A stretch of DNA of 64,000 nt from Pseudomonas syringae KCTC 12500. Its GTDB lineage: Bacteria; Pseudomonadota; Gammaproteobacteria; Pseudomonadales; Pseudomonadaceae. Below are positions 1 to 9,055 of this stretch, in pieces. The notes beneath the pieces are model-generated. The model saw only the letters and a list, made by a program, of their open reading frames with translations. It searched no databases and had not been told where the DNA came from. Both the position numbers and the translations under genes were made by a program. The DNA is taken from assembly GCF_000507185.2 (NCBI RefSeq), contig NZ_AYTM02000002.1:3631501-3695500 (forward strand), written 5' to 3'. Position 1 is the stretch's first letter; each line of letters begins with the position of its first letter.

Positions 1-977
1 TGCAGCAGCGCCCCGAACTTGCCGATGAACGCCAGCGTGATGGCAAAAAACGATGCCCAGATCATGATCTGCGGGTTGTAGTTCTTGGTCAGCATCACCG
101 CGCCCGTCACTTCGGCGTAGGTGGTATTGGGCGGGCCGCCGAACAGACCGGCAGCAGTGGTGGCGATGCCGTCGCCGAACAGCGTGCGATGCAGGCCCGG
201 CTTTTTCAGGTAGTCGCGTCCGGTCACGCTGCCGACTGCAATCACCCCGCCTATGTGCTCGATGGCCGGGGCCAGAGCGACCGGGACAATGAACAGAATC
301 GCCTGCCAGTTGAATTCCGGTGCAGTGAAGTGCGGCAAGGCCAGCCAGGCGGCGTCAGCGATTTTTTTGGTATTGACCACACCAAAGTAGAACGACAGCG
401 CAAAGCCCACCAGCACGCCGGAGATGATCGGCACCAGACGGAAAATGCCTTTGCCGAACACCGCCACGATCAGCGTGGTCAGCAAGGCGGGCATCGAAAT
501 CAGCATGGCGGTCTGATAAGGAATCAACTGCGCGCCATCGCCAGACTTGCCCATCGCCATGTTGGCTGCAATCGGAGCCATGGCCAGACCGATCGAGATG
601 ATGACCGGCCCGATCACCACGGGAGGCAGCAGGCGGTCGATGAAACCGGTGCCCTTGATCTTCACGGCCAGGCCGAGAAAGGTATACACGAAGCCTGCCG
701 CCATGACGCCGCCCATGGTCGCGGCCAGACCGAACTGGCCCTTGGCGAGGATGATCGGGGTGATGAAGGCAAAGCTCGAGGCCAGAAAGACCGGCACCTG
801 ACGCCCGGTGACTATCTGGAACAGCAGCGTGCCCAGGCCTGCGGTGAACAGTGCCACGTTCGGATCGAGCCCGGTGATCAGCGGCATCAGGACCAGCGCG
901 CCAAAGGCCACGAAGAGCATTTGCGCGCCGGATAGAATCGTGCGCCACAGTGGATCGTTGAACTCCTGCTGCGTCAT
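1..977 (-). CDS. uraA: Uracil permease UraA (partial, C-terminus outside window)
   Basis: Nucleobase:cation symporter of the NAT/NCS2 family that brings uracil across the inner membrane. The visible 325 codons begin MTQQEFNDPLW and are strongly hydrophobic throughout. Two family hallmarks are present: the segment AIEHIGGVIAVGSVTG, carrying the substrate-binding glutamate, and GGPPNTTYAEVTG, equivalent to the second conserved glutamate region. About 100 C-terminal residues are cut off by the window edge. The start lies 4 nt after the upp stop codon, so upp and uraA form an operon that couples uptake with conversion to UMP. Confidence 0.93.
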   Translation of the reverse strand, partial: MTQQEFNDPLWRTILSGAQMLFVAFGALVLMPLITGLDPNVALFTAGLGTLLFQIVTGRQVPVFLASSFAFITPIILAKGQFGLAATMGGVMAAGFVYTFLGLAVKIKGTGFIDRLLPPVVIGPVIISIGLAMAPIAANMAMGKSGDGAQLIPYQTAMLISMPALLTTLIVAVFGKGIFRLVPIISGVLVGFALSFYFGVVNTKKIADAAWLALPHFTAPEFNWQAILFIVPVALAPAIEHIGGVIAVGSVTGRDYLKKPGLHRTLFGDGIATTAAGLFGGPPNTTYAEVTGAVMLTKNYNPQIMIWASFFAITLAFIGKFGALL

Positions 978-981
978 CGGG

Positions 982-1620
982 TTACGCGTCCTTCTGCTTG
1001 GTGCCGAAAATCTTGTCACCGGCATCGCCCAGGCCCGGAATGATGTAGCCGTGTTCGTTCAGACGCTCATCGATGGAAGCGGTGTAGATCATCACGTCCG
1101 GGTGCGCTTGCTCTACGGCAGCGATGCCTTCGGGCGCAGCGACCAGAACCATGGCGCGGATTTCCTTGCAGCCAGCCTTCTTCAGCAGATCGATGGTGGC
1201 GACCATCGAGCTGCCGGTGGCCAGCATCGGGTCGATGATCATCGCCAGACGCTCGTCGATTTCCGGGACCAGTTTTTCCAGGTAGGTGTGCGCCTGCAGG
1301 GTTTCTTCGTTGCGGGCCACGCCGACTGCGCTGACCTTGGCACCCGGGATCAGACTGAGCACGCCGTCCAGCATGCCGATACCGGCGCGAAGAATCGGCA
1401 CGACGGTGATTTTCTTGCCCGCGATCTTCTCGACTGACACCGTACCGGCCCAGCCTTGAATGTCGTAACTTTCCAGGGTCAGGTCGGCCGTGGCTTCATA
1501 GGTCAGCAGCGCGCCGACTTCCTGAGCCAGTTCACGGAAGTTCTTGGTGCTGATGTCGGCGCGGCGCATAAGGCCGAGCTTGTGGCGGATCAGTGGGTGA
1601 CGGATCTCACGAATGGGCAT
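982..1620 (-). CDS. upp: Uracil phosphoribosyltransferase
   Basis: Converts uracil and PRPP to UMP in the cytoplasm (pyrimidine salvage). The 212-residue length is normal for the family. The PRPP loop is seen as [18 protein letters not shown], and the conserved C-terminal uracil-binding segment contains [17 protein letters not shown]. It opens with [19 protein letters not shown], the typical N-terminus. It is the first gene of the upp-uraA operon and is divergent from hpt, with about 200 nt for the two promoters. Confidence 0.97.
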   Translation of the reverse strand: MPIREIRHPLIRHKLGLMRRADISTKNFRELAQEVGALLTYEATADLTLESYDIQGWAGTVSVEKIAGKKITVVPILRAGIGMLDGVLSLIPGAKVSAVGVARNEETLQAHTYLEKLVPEIDERLAMIIDPMLATGSSMVATIDLLKKAGCKEIRAMVLVAAPEGIAAVEQAHPDVMIYTASIDERLNEHGYIIPGLGDAGDKIFGTKQKDA

Positions 1621-1827
1621 GGGGAAAGGCTCCAGCGGGGCAAAAATCGGTCTAGGTTAATCTATTCAGCTGTTACTGTCTTAAAGCACGTGCAGTATCG
1701 TTACGAAGCTTCGACGTTCGCGGCTTTTGCAAGACACTCGCAACGTTAGTCCAGAATCGCTTGCTCTGGCTTGAACGGATGCGTACCTTTGCCCGCTTTT
1801 CTTAAACTGCCTTACCTGGAGAGCGTC

Positions 1828-2385
1828 ATGTCCGCTGATCTCGAGCATATCCGTCAAGTCATGCGCGAAGCTGACTGCCTGTACACCGAGTCCGAAGTGG
1901 ATGCGGCCATTGCCCGCGTCGGCGCGCAGATCAATGCCGAACTGGCCGAGCGCAATCCTGTTGTGTTCTGCGTAATGAATGGCGGCCTGATTTTCTCCGG
2001 CAAGCTGCTCACCCACCTGAACTTCCCGCTGGAAGCGTCCTACCTGCACGCAACGCGCTATCGCAACGAAACCACCGGCGGTGATCTGTTCTGGAAAGCC
2101 AAGCCGGAAGTCTCGTTCATGGACCGTGACGTGCTGATCATCGATGACATCCTCGATGAAGGTCACACCCTGGGCGCGATCATCGACTTCTGCAAACACG
2201 CCGGTGCCCGCGCGGTGCACACTGCCGTGCTGATCGACAAGGACCACGACCGCAAGGCTCGCCCGGACCTGAAAGCCGACTACGTCGGTCTGCCTTGCAT
2301 CGACCGTTACATCTTCGGTTTCGGTATGGACTACAAAGGCTACTGGCGTAATGCTGCCGGTATCTATGCGGTCAAAGGGATGTAA
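1828..2385 (+). CDS. hpt: Hypoxanthine-guanine phosphoribosyltransferase
   Basis: Purine salvage enzyme that makes IMP/GMP from hypoxanthine/guanine and PRPP. The 185-residue protein has the PRPP-binding motif VLIIDDILDEGHTLGA, with the two adjacent aspartates typical of type I phosphoribosyltransferases, and the CVMNGGLIFSGKLL loop. The frame is open upstream to 1771, but MSADLEHIRQVM at 1828 is chosen because it matches family N-termini and the preceding codons look non-coding. Its position beside upp/uraA is conserved in Pseudomonas. Confidence 0.95.
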   Translation: MSADLEHIRQVMREADCLYTESEVDAAIARVGAQINAELAERNPVVFCVMNGGLIFSGKLLTHLNFPLEASYLHATRYRNETTGGDLFWKAKPEVSFMDRDVLIIDDILDEGHTLGAIIDFCKHAGARAVHTAVLIDKDHDRKARPDLKADYVGLPCIDRYIFGFGMDYKGYWRNAAGIYAVKGM

Positions 2386-2451
2386 GGCATTCTGACGACC
2401 GCTTCTGCGAACAGGGGCGGTCGTCGATTGGCAATTATATGGAAACCCTCA

Positions 2452-2955
2452 ATGAAGCTACTGATTCCCGGCGCTGTGGCGTTGGTGCTGTTGTCTGGTC
2501 TGGCAGTTGCCGCACCTGCTGCGCCGGTATCGGCCAGCCCCATGCACGATCAATACCTGCCGCCTGACGATCTGAGCCTGCGCGAAGGTGTGCCTGAACA
2601 GCAACAGTTGATGCGGGTCACCGAATACACCATCGTTGCCGGTAACCAGCGGCAGTCGAGTCAGCAGCCGATTCCGGTCACCTCGCCCTTGTCGCTGCGC
2701 CTAAAGGGCAAGTCGCTGAACAAGGGTGCGTCCATCTCCCAGGTGCTCGTGCACTTCGACGGCGGTGATAGCAAAAGCCTTAAAAAGCCGACCTATGATG
2801 AGCCGTCGAGCACGTTGACGCTTTATTACCCGCTGTCCCAGTACCGCGTGCTGGTGGACTTGCTGCGCAACGAGAAGGTCTATTGCCAGTTCCTCAGTTA
2901 TGCCAACGGGCACATCTGGGCTGATCTGCACACCACCTCTGCACGTGCGCGTTGA
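2452..2955 (+). CDS. Conserved exported protein of unknown function
   Basis: A 167-residue protein starting MKLLIPGAVALVLLSGLAVA, a clear Sec signal peptide probably cleaved near an AxA site around residue 20-25. The mature part has no cysteine lipobox and no domain I recognise. It contains a polar linker (residues about 25-75) followed by a compact region with alternating hydrophobic residues, so a small periplasmic domain is likely. An in-frame TTG lies 24 nt upstream, but the ATG gives the better signal peptide. It follows hpt by 66 nt and may be cotranscribed. By position it may correspond to a PA4644/PA4643-type gene; function unknown. Confidence 0.8.
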   Translation: MKLLIPGAVALVLLSGLAVAAPAAPVSASPMHDQYLPPDDLSLREGVPEQQQLMRVTEYTIVAGNQRQSSQQPIPVTSPLSLRLKGKSLNKGASISQVLVHFDGGDSKSLKKPTYDEPSSTLTLYYPLSQYRVLVDLLRNEKVYCQFLSYANGHIWADLHTTSARAR

Positions 2956-3021
2956 GCGCGGCGCTCGCCGGAGGGTAAACTGCCCGCCCGTGAAAGTGTC
3001 TGCGACCTGTTGGAGCCTGTA

Positions 3022-3309
3022 ATGCGTAAAGATAAGAAGCAGTTGATTGGCGATGAGATCGGCGATGAGCAGATCAAACTGTTCCTCTACTTCGAGCCGT
3101 ATGATGCTACCTCGCCGTCGCTGCACAAGCTGATCAAGGCCTACCGTGGGCTGCGCATCAACGATTTCGAACGCTTTCTGGTGTTCTTCAAGGAAGCGGG
3201 CCATGACTTTGATGGCAAGGACGAGCATGGCAACGACTTCATCGCCCTGATCAAGGATCAGCGCAATGCTGATGAATACATCGAACTGATCGAGAAAGCC
3301 CGTACGTAA
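3022..3309 (+). CDS. Small conserved protein, PA4642 family
   Basis: A 95-residue acidic cytoplasmic protein beginning MRKDKKQLIGDEIGDEQIK. I recognise it as the short Pseudomonas family represented by PA4642, which sits in the same neighbourhood (hpt, upp, mqo) in P. aeruginosa. There is no signal peptide or membrane segment. Internal sequence such as LRINDFERFLVFFKEAGHD predicts helices. The ATG at 3022 is preferred to an in-frame ATG 12 nt upstream because GGAG (3012-3015) lies at usable distance. Function unknown. Confidence 0.85.
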   Translation: MRKDKKQLIGDEIGDEQIKLFLYFEPYDATSPSLHKLIKAYRGLRINDFERFLVFFKEAGHDFDGKDEHGNDFIALIKDQRNADEYIELIEKART

Positions 3310-3324
3310 TTGCCGTTTGACTGT

Positions 3325-3390
3325 CGTGCCAATGCTCCGCATTGCCAGAGCTGGACGCAGAGCGTCCGGAACGGCATTCCCACGCGGAGC
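3325..3390. repeat. Degenerate dispersed intergenic repeat
   Basis: Carries the near-palindrome CGTGCCAATGCTCCGCATTG and then GGACGC-AGA-GCGTCC (3353-3367) followed by GGAACGGCAT. The first part recurs at 47033-47057 and the second at 15515-15535, so this is a member of a dispersed, structured, non-coding repeat family. Confidence 0.7.
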
Positions 3391-3458
3391 TCTCAGTCGT
3401 TATGCACACGTCCTAGAGCGCCCGGAATAACGGGCTTCCGAGCTTCTGCCCAGAGGGC

Positions 3459-3548
3459 GTGGGAGCGAACTTGTTCGCGAAGACGGTGTTTTAGTCGATG
3501 CATTTCCGGCGATTATACGACCCCCTTCGCGAACAAGTTCGCTCCCAC
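3459..3548. repeat. REP palindrome pair (inverted REP doublet)
   Basis: Two perfect 23-nt inverted copies at 3459-3481 and 3526-3548 (arms GTGGGAGCGAACTTGTTCGC and complement) separated by 44 nt. The GTGGGAGCGA...TCGCGAA core is the common Pseudomonas REP sequence. It lies between the PA4642-type gene and the convergent ABC permease gene, where it could fold into a transcript-end hairpin. Confidence 0.9.
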
Positions 3549-3619
3549 GGCCTTCGGCCAGAATCAAAAACAGACTTGCGTATAACACTGAGCGCAAAGC
3601 GTGAGGACGAACGCTGCAG

Positions 3620-4453
3620 TTATTTGCGCGCCTGATACGCCTTGCCGTAATGCCGCTCCAGTCGTGACTGCAACAGCTCCAGCCCGATCGACATGATCCA
3701 GTACAGCACCGCTGCGGTGGTCAGCATTTCGATGTATCGATAGCTGGAGCGGCCGTAAGACTGGGCCAGAAACATTACTTCCCAGACGCCCATCACTGAA
3801 ATCAGTGAAGAATCCTTGAGCATGGAGATGAACTGGTTGGTGGTCGGCGGAATGATCGTGCGCATGGCCTGGGGCAGGGTGACGCGCCAGAAGATCTGCG
3901 CCGGGCGCAATGCCAGGGCCAGTGCGGCTTCACGTTGTCCTGCAGAGACGCCGATGATGCCTGCACGGAAAATCTCGCTCAGGTACGCCCCGTAGTTGAG
4001 CGACAGCGCGATCACTCCCGCCGTGATGGCTCCGGGCACGATGCCGAGTTGTGGCAGACCGAGATAGATCAGCAGGATCTGAATCAACAATGGCGTGCCG
4101 CGAAAGAACGAGGCGTAAAAGCTGGCGATGCCGAACGCCACCGCGCTGCTGGAAAGCCGCGCGAGTGCCGTGACAAAGCCGAGTGCGACCGAAACCACGA
4201 TCGAGCACACCGACACGAATAATGTCAGCGCCGCGCCCTGCAGAAAGCCGTTGGGGGCCAGATGCAGCCCGATCAGGTTCGGCAGCTTGTCGAGGATGAT
4301 CGATAGCTTCAGGTCGAAGCTCAGGAAGAAGCCGGCGAACAGGACGAACATGACCAGCCAGGTCAGGTAAAGCCGTGTACGGAAGCCGAAAACTCGCTTG
4401 AGCAGGCTCTGTTCGGCCTGCTCGGGTGGGCGCTGGGGCTGAAAGGAAGTCAT
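3620..4453 (-). CDS. Amino-acid-type ABC transporter permease
   Basis: Inner-membrane permease of the polar amino acid (HisM/GlnP-like) class, 277 residues with a cytoplasmic N-terminus and about five or six membrane spans. The EAA loop that contacts the ATPase is seen as GQREAALALALRPAQIFWRV followed by LPQAMRTIIPP. The start overlaps the 3' end of the upstream solute-binding protein gene by 4 nt (ATGA), indicating translational coupling. No ATP-binding subunit is encoded next to it, so it must share one from elsewhere. Substrate not determined; the neighbouring divergent homocysteine methyltransferase suggests a sulfur-containing amino acid such as S-methylmethionine (inference). Confidence 0.9.
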   Translation of the reverse strand: MTSFQPQRPPEQAEQSLLKRVFGFRTRLYLTWLVMFVLFAGFFLSFDLKLSIILDKLPNLIGLHLAPNGFLQGAALTLFVSVCSIVVSVALGFVTALARLSSSAVAFGIASFYASFFRGTPLLIQILLIYLGLPQLGIVPGAITAGVIALSLNYGAYLSEIFRAGIIGVSAGQREAALALALRPAQIFWRVTLPQAMRTIIPPTTNQFISMLKDSSLISVMGVWEVMFLAQSYGRSSYRYIEMLTTAAVLYWIMSIGLELLQSRLERHYGKAYQARK

Positions 4454-5271
4454 TTGCTGATGTCAGCACCGATCCACTTTTGCGACAGCTTGCTCAGGGT
4501 GCCGTCGCTCTTGAGTTCGGCAAAGACTTGGCGAACCTTGGCGTCCCATTCCGGATCGTCTTTTTCGATGGCTACGGAGTTGGGTTCTTCATACAGCGGC
4601 TCACCTGCCAGTTTGAAGCGCTTGTCCTGATCCAGGCGCGGTTTTGCGGTCACCAGATTGGTAAGTATCGCGTCCAGCCGCTTGCCGGCACCCAGCCCGA
4701 GGTCTTGAAAGGCCACGTTGTCGTTGTCGTACGGAGCGATCTGCACGTCTTCGAACGGGTACTGCAGTGGCTTGTCTTCGGCGCCATCGATAACCAGATT
4801 CTTGTTCAGGTAGCTTTCGTAGCTGGAGGCGCTGGTCAGGCCGACCTTTTTGCCGCTCAGGTCCTTGGCCGAATGGATACGATCATCCGTGGCGTTGACC
4901 ACGATCACCGCAGGCGAGGCGTAATACTCGACCGGGAAGTTGAACACTTCGGAACGCGCCTTGCTCGGCGTCATCGAGCAGACGCAGATGTCATAACGGC
5001 CGCTCCAGTGGCCCGCGGCGATCACGTCCCAGGAGGGCGTCTCGAGGCGCAGTTTGACGCCCAGCTTTTGCGCCACGGCCTTGGCGACGTCGACATCGAA
5101 GCCGTCCAGTTCATTCTTGTCATTCAGGAAAGAGAAGGGCGGGTAACTTTCCATCAGAACGTTGACCAGCTCTTTGTTTTTCTGCACGCGATCCAGCGTG
5201 GCGCCGGCCAGAACTTGCGTGGAGGCTGCCAGAGTGACCAGGCCGATGCCCAGCAGAGCGCGATAGTTCAC
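4450..5271 (-). CDS. Amino-acid ABC transporter substrate-binding protein
   Basis: Periplasmic family 3 solute-binding protein of 273 residues. Residues 1-22 form a signal peptide ending in QVLA. The mature sequence has the classic ESYPPFSFLNDKNELDGFDV start and the DICVCSMTPSKARSEVFNFP segment used for ligand binding in this family. It is first in a two-gene operon with the permease (4-nt overlap). It is divergent from mmuM across 110 nt, so the two may be co-regulated. Ligand unknown. Confidence 0.92.
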   Translation of the reverse strand: MNYRALLGIGLVTLAASTQVLAGATLDRVQKNKELVNVLMESYPPFSFLNDKNELDGFDVDVAKAVAQKLGVKLRLETPSWDVIAAGHWSGRYDICVCSMTPSKARSEVFNFPVEYYASPAVIVVNATDDRIHSAKDLSGKKVGLTSASSYESYLNKNLVIDGAEDKPLQYPFEDVQIAPYDNDNVAFQDLGLGAGKRLDAILTNLVTAKPRLDQDKRFKLAGEPLYEEPNSVAIEKDDPEWDAKVRQVFAELKSDGTLSKLSQKWIGADISK

Positions 5272-5381
5272 AGATATCCCCTGAAAAAGTGTTTGTAGTT
5301 TGATGAAAGGGCCGTATTAAATACGTTATACAAGACTGACTCATAATGAGTTTTTTTCATATACATATAAGCAGATCACAT

Positions 5382-6278
5382 ATGAAGCAAGGCACAACTG
5401 TAATTCTCGATGGCGGCATGGGCCGTGAGCTGCAGCGTCGCGGAGCCCCGTTTCGCCAGCCTGAATGGTCGGCGCTGGCATTGAGTGAAGCGCCCGAAGC
5501 GGTGAGTGCGGTGCACGCCGCTTATATCGAAAGTGGTGCTCAGGTCATTACCAGTAACAGCTACGCCGTCGTGCCGTTTCATATTGGCGAAGAGCGTTTT
5601 GCCCGCGAAGGTCAGGCATTGGCAGCACTGGCCGGGCAACTGGCGCGCGAGTCGGCCGATGCGTCTGGCGGACGCGCCCTGGTGGCCGGCTCCATTCCGC
5701 CACTGTTCGGTTCCTATCGCCCTGACCTGTATCAGCCGCAACTGGCTGCCGACGTTCTGAAACCACTGGTTGCCGGGCTGTCGCCGTATGTCGACCTGTG
5801 GCTGGCCGAAACCCAGAGCTGCATTCTCGAAGCGCAGACCATCCGCGCCGGGCTGCCCAATGACGGTAAACCGTTCTGGCTGTCGTTCACTCTGCAGGAT
5901 GAGGACACTGACGAGGTCCCGCGTCTGCGCTCAGGCGAGCCGGTCGCCGACGCCGCCAGGGCTGCCGCAGCAATGGGCGTCGCCACGCTGCTGTTTAACT
6001 GCAGCCAGCCAGAGGTGATCGGTGGCGCAATCGATGCGGCGCATGAGGTGTTCACGTCGCTGAACGTCGACATTGCCATCGGCGCGTACGCCAACGCCTT
6101 CCCGCCGCAACCCAAGGACGCCACCGCCAACGACGGCCTGGACGAGCTGCGCGAAGACCTTGACCCGCAGGGCTATCAGCAGTGGGCGGCAGATTGGGTC
6201 AATCGCGGCGCCACGCACATCGGTGGCTGCTGCGGGATTGGCCCGGAGCACATTGCCGTACTGTCCAGAAGCCTCTGA
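5382..6278 (+). CDS. mmuM: Homocysteine S-methyltransferase
   Basis: Transfers a methyl group from S-methylmethionine (or S-adenosylmethionine) to homocysteine, giving methionine. The 298-residue protein has the N-terminal ILDGGMGRELQRRG motif, the zinc-binding cysteine in LLFNCSQPEV, and the paired zinc cysteines in HIGGCCGIGPEH near the C-terminus; all three zinc ligands are present. An in-frame ATG at 5346 would add 12 residues, and neither start has a strong ribosome-binding site; the downstream one gives the family-like N-terminus. It is divergent from an ABC importer that may supply a methyl donor. Confidence 0.9.
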   Translation: MKQGTTVILDGGMGRELQRRGAPFRQPEWSALALSEAPEAVSAVHAAYIESGAQVITSNSYAVVPFHIGEERFAREGQALAALAGQLARESADASGGRALVAGSIPPLFGSYRPDLYQPQLAADVLKPLVAGLSPYVDLWLAETQSCILEAQTIRAGLPNDGKPFWLSFTLQDEDTDEVPRLRSGEPVADAARAAAAMGVATLLFNCSQPEVIGGAIDAAHEVFTSLNVDIAIGAYANAFPPQPKDATANDGLDELREDLDPQGYQQWAADWVNRGATHIGGCCGIGPEHIAVLSRSL

Positions 6279-6301
6279 CCGGCGCCTGAAATAAACGCAA
6301 T

Positions 6302-6340
6302 AAAAAGCCCCGTGGCTATTAAAGGCTCACGGGGCTTTTT
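6302..6340. terminator. Bidirectional rho-independent terminator
   Basis: Stem of 13 pairs: AAAAAGCCCCGTG at 6302-6314 with CACGGGGCTTTTT at 6328-6340, ending in T runs on both strands. It lies between the converging mmuM and mqo genes and can serve both. Confidence 0.92.
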
Positions 6341-6363
6341 GTTACAGCACACCAGCAGTTTGG

Positions 6364-7872
6364 TCAGGCGAAGCTGTGTTCCTGGCTGCTTTTCTCGACC
6401 AGTTCCAGCGCCTCGTCGTTCTGCGCGCTGATGCGCTCATAGAGCGGCGCATCGGTTTCGAGGATCTTCTCCCGGGCCGGGAAAATCTCTTCGAGCTTGG
6501 TCGCCCATTCCGTGCGGGTTTTCTCCGGGAAGCAGCGCTCGAGCAGTTCAAGCATGATCGACACAGTCACCGAAGCGCCGGGCGAAGCGCCGAGCAGTGC
6601 GGCCAGCGAGCCATCCTGTGCAGACACCAGTTCGGTGCCGAATTGCAGCACGCCGCCTTTTTTCGCGTCCTTCTTGATGATCTGCACGCGCTGGCCGGCG
6701 ATTTCGAGGCGCCAGTCTTCGGCTTTCGCTTCCGGATAGAAGCGGCGCAGCGATTCCAGGCGTTGCTCCATCGATTGCATCACTTCGCTGACCAGGTACT
6801 TGGTCAGGTCCATGTTGTCGCGCGCCACCGCCAGCATCGGTTTGATGTTGGCTACGCGGACCGACAGCGGCAGGTCGAGGTACGAGCCGTGTTTCAGGAA
6901 CTTGGTGGTGAAACCGGCATAAGGTCCGAACAGCAGGGACTTCTTGCCATCGACCACGCGGGTATCCAGATGCGGGACGGACATTGGCGGCGAGCCCACG
7001 GCTGCCTGGCTGTAGACCTTGGCCTGGTGGTGTTTGACCACTTCCGGGTTGTCGCAACGCAGCCACTGGCCGCTGACCGGGAAGCCGCCAAAGCCCTTGC
7101 TTTCTTCAATGCCCGACAACTGCAGCAGCGGCAACGCTGCGCCACCGGCACCGAGGAACACGAACTTGGCATCTATCTCACGCGTGCCGCCGCCATTCAC
7201 GTCCTTGACGCTGACGGTCCAGCCAGCACCGTTGCGGGTCAGGTTGGTCACCCGGCTGCGGTACTTGATCTGCGTCCCTGGAGCGCTGGTCAGGTGGCCG
7301 AGCAGTTGGTTGGTCAGCGCGCCAAAGTTGACGTCGGTGCCGTTCATCATCCGCGTTGCAGCAATTTTTTCGTCCGCAGGCCGACCAGGCATCATCAATG
7401 GCATCCACTCGGCCAGCGTTGCCTTGTCCTCGGTGTATTCCATCGAAGAGAAGGCGTGATGCTTGCTCATGGCTTCAAAACGGGTCTTGAGGAACGAGAC
7501 GCCTTTTTCGCCCTGCACGAAGCTCAGGTGTGGAACCGGGTTGATGAATGATCGGGCTGAACCAAAGGTGCCCTTGCGTGCCAGGTAGGCCCAGAACTGT
7601 TTCGAGACTTCGAACTGGGTGTTGATGTGCACCGCTTTCTTGATGTCGATTGAGCCATCAGCCGCAGGCGGCGTGTAGTTCAGCTCGCACAGACCGGCGT
7701 GGCCGGTACCGGCGTTGTTCCACGGGTTGGAACTCTCCGCAGCACCGGAATCCATCAGCTCAACGACTTCCAGCGTGATGCCGGGGTCGAGCTCTTTTAG
7801 CAATACCGCCAGAGTGGCACTCATGATGCCCGCTCCGACCAGTACTACATCAACTGCTTCGTTATGCGCCAT
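6364..7872 (-). CDS. mqo: Malate:quinone oxidoreductase
   Basis: FAD-dependent peripheral membrane enzyme that oxidises malate to oxaloacetate and reduces the quinone pool (TCA cycle and respiratory chain). The 502-residue protein begins with the dinucleotide-binding stretch [19 protein letters not shown] and has the family signature [17 protein letters not shown] near residue 55. Further conserved segments are [17 protein letters not shown] and [20 protein letters not shown]. Length and sequence fit the Mqo family. It stands alone, with a bidirectional terminator downstream and a long gene-poor region upstream. Confidence 0.96.
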   Translation of the reverse strand: MAHNEAVDVVLVGAGIMSATLAVLLKELDPGITLEVVELMDSGAAESSNPWNNAGTGHAGLCELNYTPPAADGSIDIKKAVHINTQFEVSKQFWAYLARKGTFGSARSFINPVPHLSFVQGEKGVSFLKTRFEAMSKHHAFSSMEYTEDKATLAEWMPLMMPGRPADEKIAATRMMNGTDVNFGALTNQLLGHLTSAPGTQIKYRSRVTNLTRNGAGWTVSVKDVNGGGTREIDAKFVFLGAGGAALPLLQLSGIEESKGFGGFPVSGQWLRCDNPEVVKHHQAKVYSQAAVGSPPMSVPHLDTRVVDGKKSLLFGPYAGFTTKFLKHGSYLDLPLSVRVANIKPMLAVARDNMDLTKYLVSEVMQSMEQRLESLRRFYPEAKAEDWRLEIAGQRVQIIKKDAKKGGVLQFGTELVSAQDGSLAALLGASPGASVTVSIMLELLERCFPEKTRTEWATKLEEIFPAREKILETDAPLYERISAQNDEALELVEKSSQEHSFA

Positions 7873-8593
7873 TAACGCGTCTCCAAAATCTGCAGCACCA
7901 AATTGACGGCATACGATCCTGAGGCTGGTTGCCAGGTATTCGTGGGCTGGATCAAATGTCTACCCTCGTTTGCCTGGCCAGGATCGCCTCACCGATTCTT
8001 CGCAATTTTTCGCATCCAAAGCGCAGGTCCCGGTCAGGCCCGGTCATGGTTCATCAATACTTCATGAACGCATTTCCAGGCCTGCGAGGCCATTCGACCA
8101 TCGTCAGGGAGCCCCGTGTGCAACGGGCGCCTGTCGATGGCGTCAGGCTCCGGTCATGGAGGCGCAGTCGCGGTCAGTCCTGTTCAAGAGAGCCGGTTCA
8201 GACGCTGATGGTGCATGTACAAACGCGTACCTATTCATTTGCTCGCCACACTCTTGTGAAGTAGTGAAACCCGTTTTTCACGTCCTTTTGGGAACGCGAA
8301 CCAAACCTCGAAATGGCTGCGATGACAGCGCTGGCAGGTCAGGCACATAAAGAGTGAGGCGCTGGCCGGCGAGAAAGGTTCGATACGATTCGAGCATTCT
8401 TCACCTTTCATCGAGCACACTCGTGCGCAAATGACCTGTGTGGGCGGCTCTCTGTGGGCATTACGAAGGCGCTAATACGGCGATTAGCAGTGCTGCGAGG
8501 CCCGATCAGGAGACGTCCTTATAATCGGGGGGAGATTATAGCGATGAAATGGCAGGAATTGATCGCTTTAAATGACTTTTATTCGCTCTCCGG
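7873..8593. other. Gene-poor stretch upstream of mqo
   Basis: About 720 nt with no convincing protein gene. The open frames here are short and lack family-like sequence. Its left end must hold the mqo promoter. Near the right end a TATAAT hexamer (8521-8526) is followed by a G-rich Shine-Dalgarno-like run and a 41-codon frame starting at 8544. A minus-strand frame at 8278-8397 (39 codons) has AAGGTG ahead of its ATG but no recognisable product. No tRNA, repeat or terminator was recognised. Confidence 0.5.
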
Positions 8594-8669
8594 TCAGGCG
8601 ATGAGCAACTGGCCGCGCGTTGAGCGTTCGCTACGCTGCGTCATGCGTGCGCTGGCGGGCAGTGGCTGA
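8544..8669 (+). CDS. Possible small protein (41 aa)
   Basis: A short frame MKWQELIALNDFYSLSGQAM... with GGGGGGAG 9-16 nt ahead of the ATG and a TATAAT hexamer about 20 nt upstream. Its 3' end overlaps the last 76 nt of the conserved minus-strand gene at 8594-8827, which argues that the last part is antisense chance. I do not recognise the sequence. Real status uncertain. Confidence 0.25.
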   Translation: MKWQELIALNDFYSLSGQAMSNWPRVERSLRCVMRALAGSG

Positions 8670-8827
8670 TTCAGCCAGCTGAGCCGTTGCTCGGTCACTT
8701 CAACCCATTCCACACCGGTAGGACGTTGTGCGCAGTGTTTGAACGCACGGCAGACGCCCGCCTGATCGATACGCGCGTAGTGGCGATGCTGGGGACGTGC
8801 AGTGAACAGAGACCGGAACAGATTCAT
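8594..8827 (-). CDS. Small conserved hypothetical protein
   Basis: A 77-residue basic protein beginning MNLFRSLFTARPQHRHYARID. I recognise the sequence type as a short conserved Pseudomonas protein without assigned function. The central part CRAFKHCAQRPTGVEWVEVTE contains two cysteines six apart and is followed by LSWLNQPLPASARM. There is no signal peptide or membrane segment. The frame extends upstream to 8959, but the ATG at 8827 with nearby AGGAG (TCACAGGAGCTGCGCC upstream on this strand) is the likely start. Confidence 0.7.
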   Translation of the reverse strand: MNLFRSLFTARPQHRHYARIDQAGVCRAFKHCAQRPTGVEWVEVTEQRLSWLNQPLPASARMTQRSERSTRGQLLIA

Positions 8828-9055
8828 GGCGCAGCTCCTGTGACGTGAATGAGCGTCTGTGCGATGGAGGCGAGTCTGCCGTGTGGATGTGACGCCCTGA
8901 TTACACCGTGCCGGATGAATCTTGCCCTGCGTTGCGGCGTGAACCCCGATGCGTGGCAAATGTCCGAGGCTTAACGGTCAGTGGCCTCTGGTTAGCGGCT
9001 GTGACAGGCCGCTATACTGCGGCACATTCAGTGTCTGGCCCATGGAGAAATGAGC

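Noticed and set aside
7929..8350. Plus-strand frames of 111 and 126 codons upstream of mqo
   Set aside because: They overlap each other, lack ribosome-binding sites and show random-looking composition.
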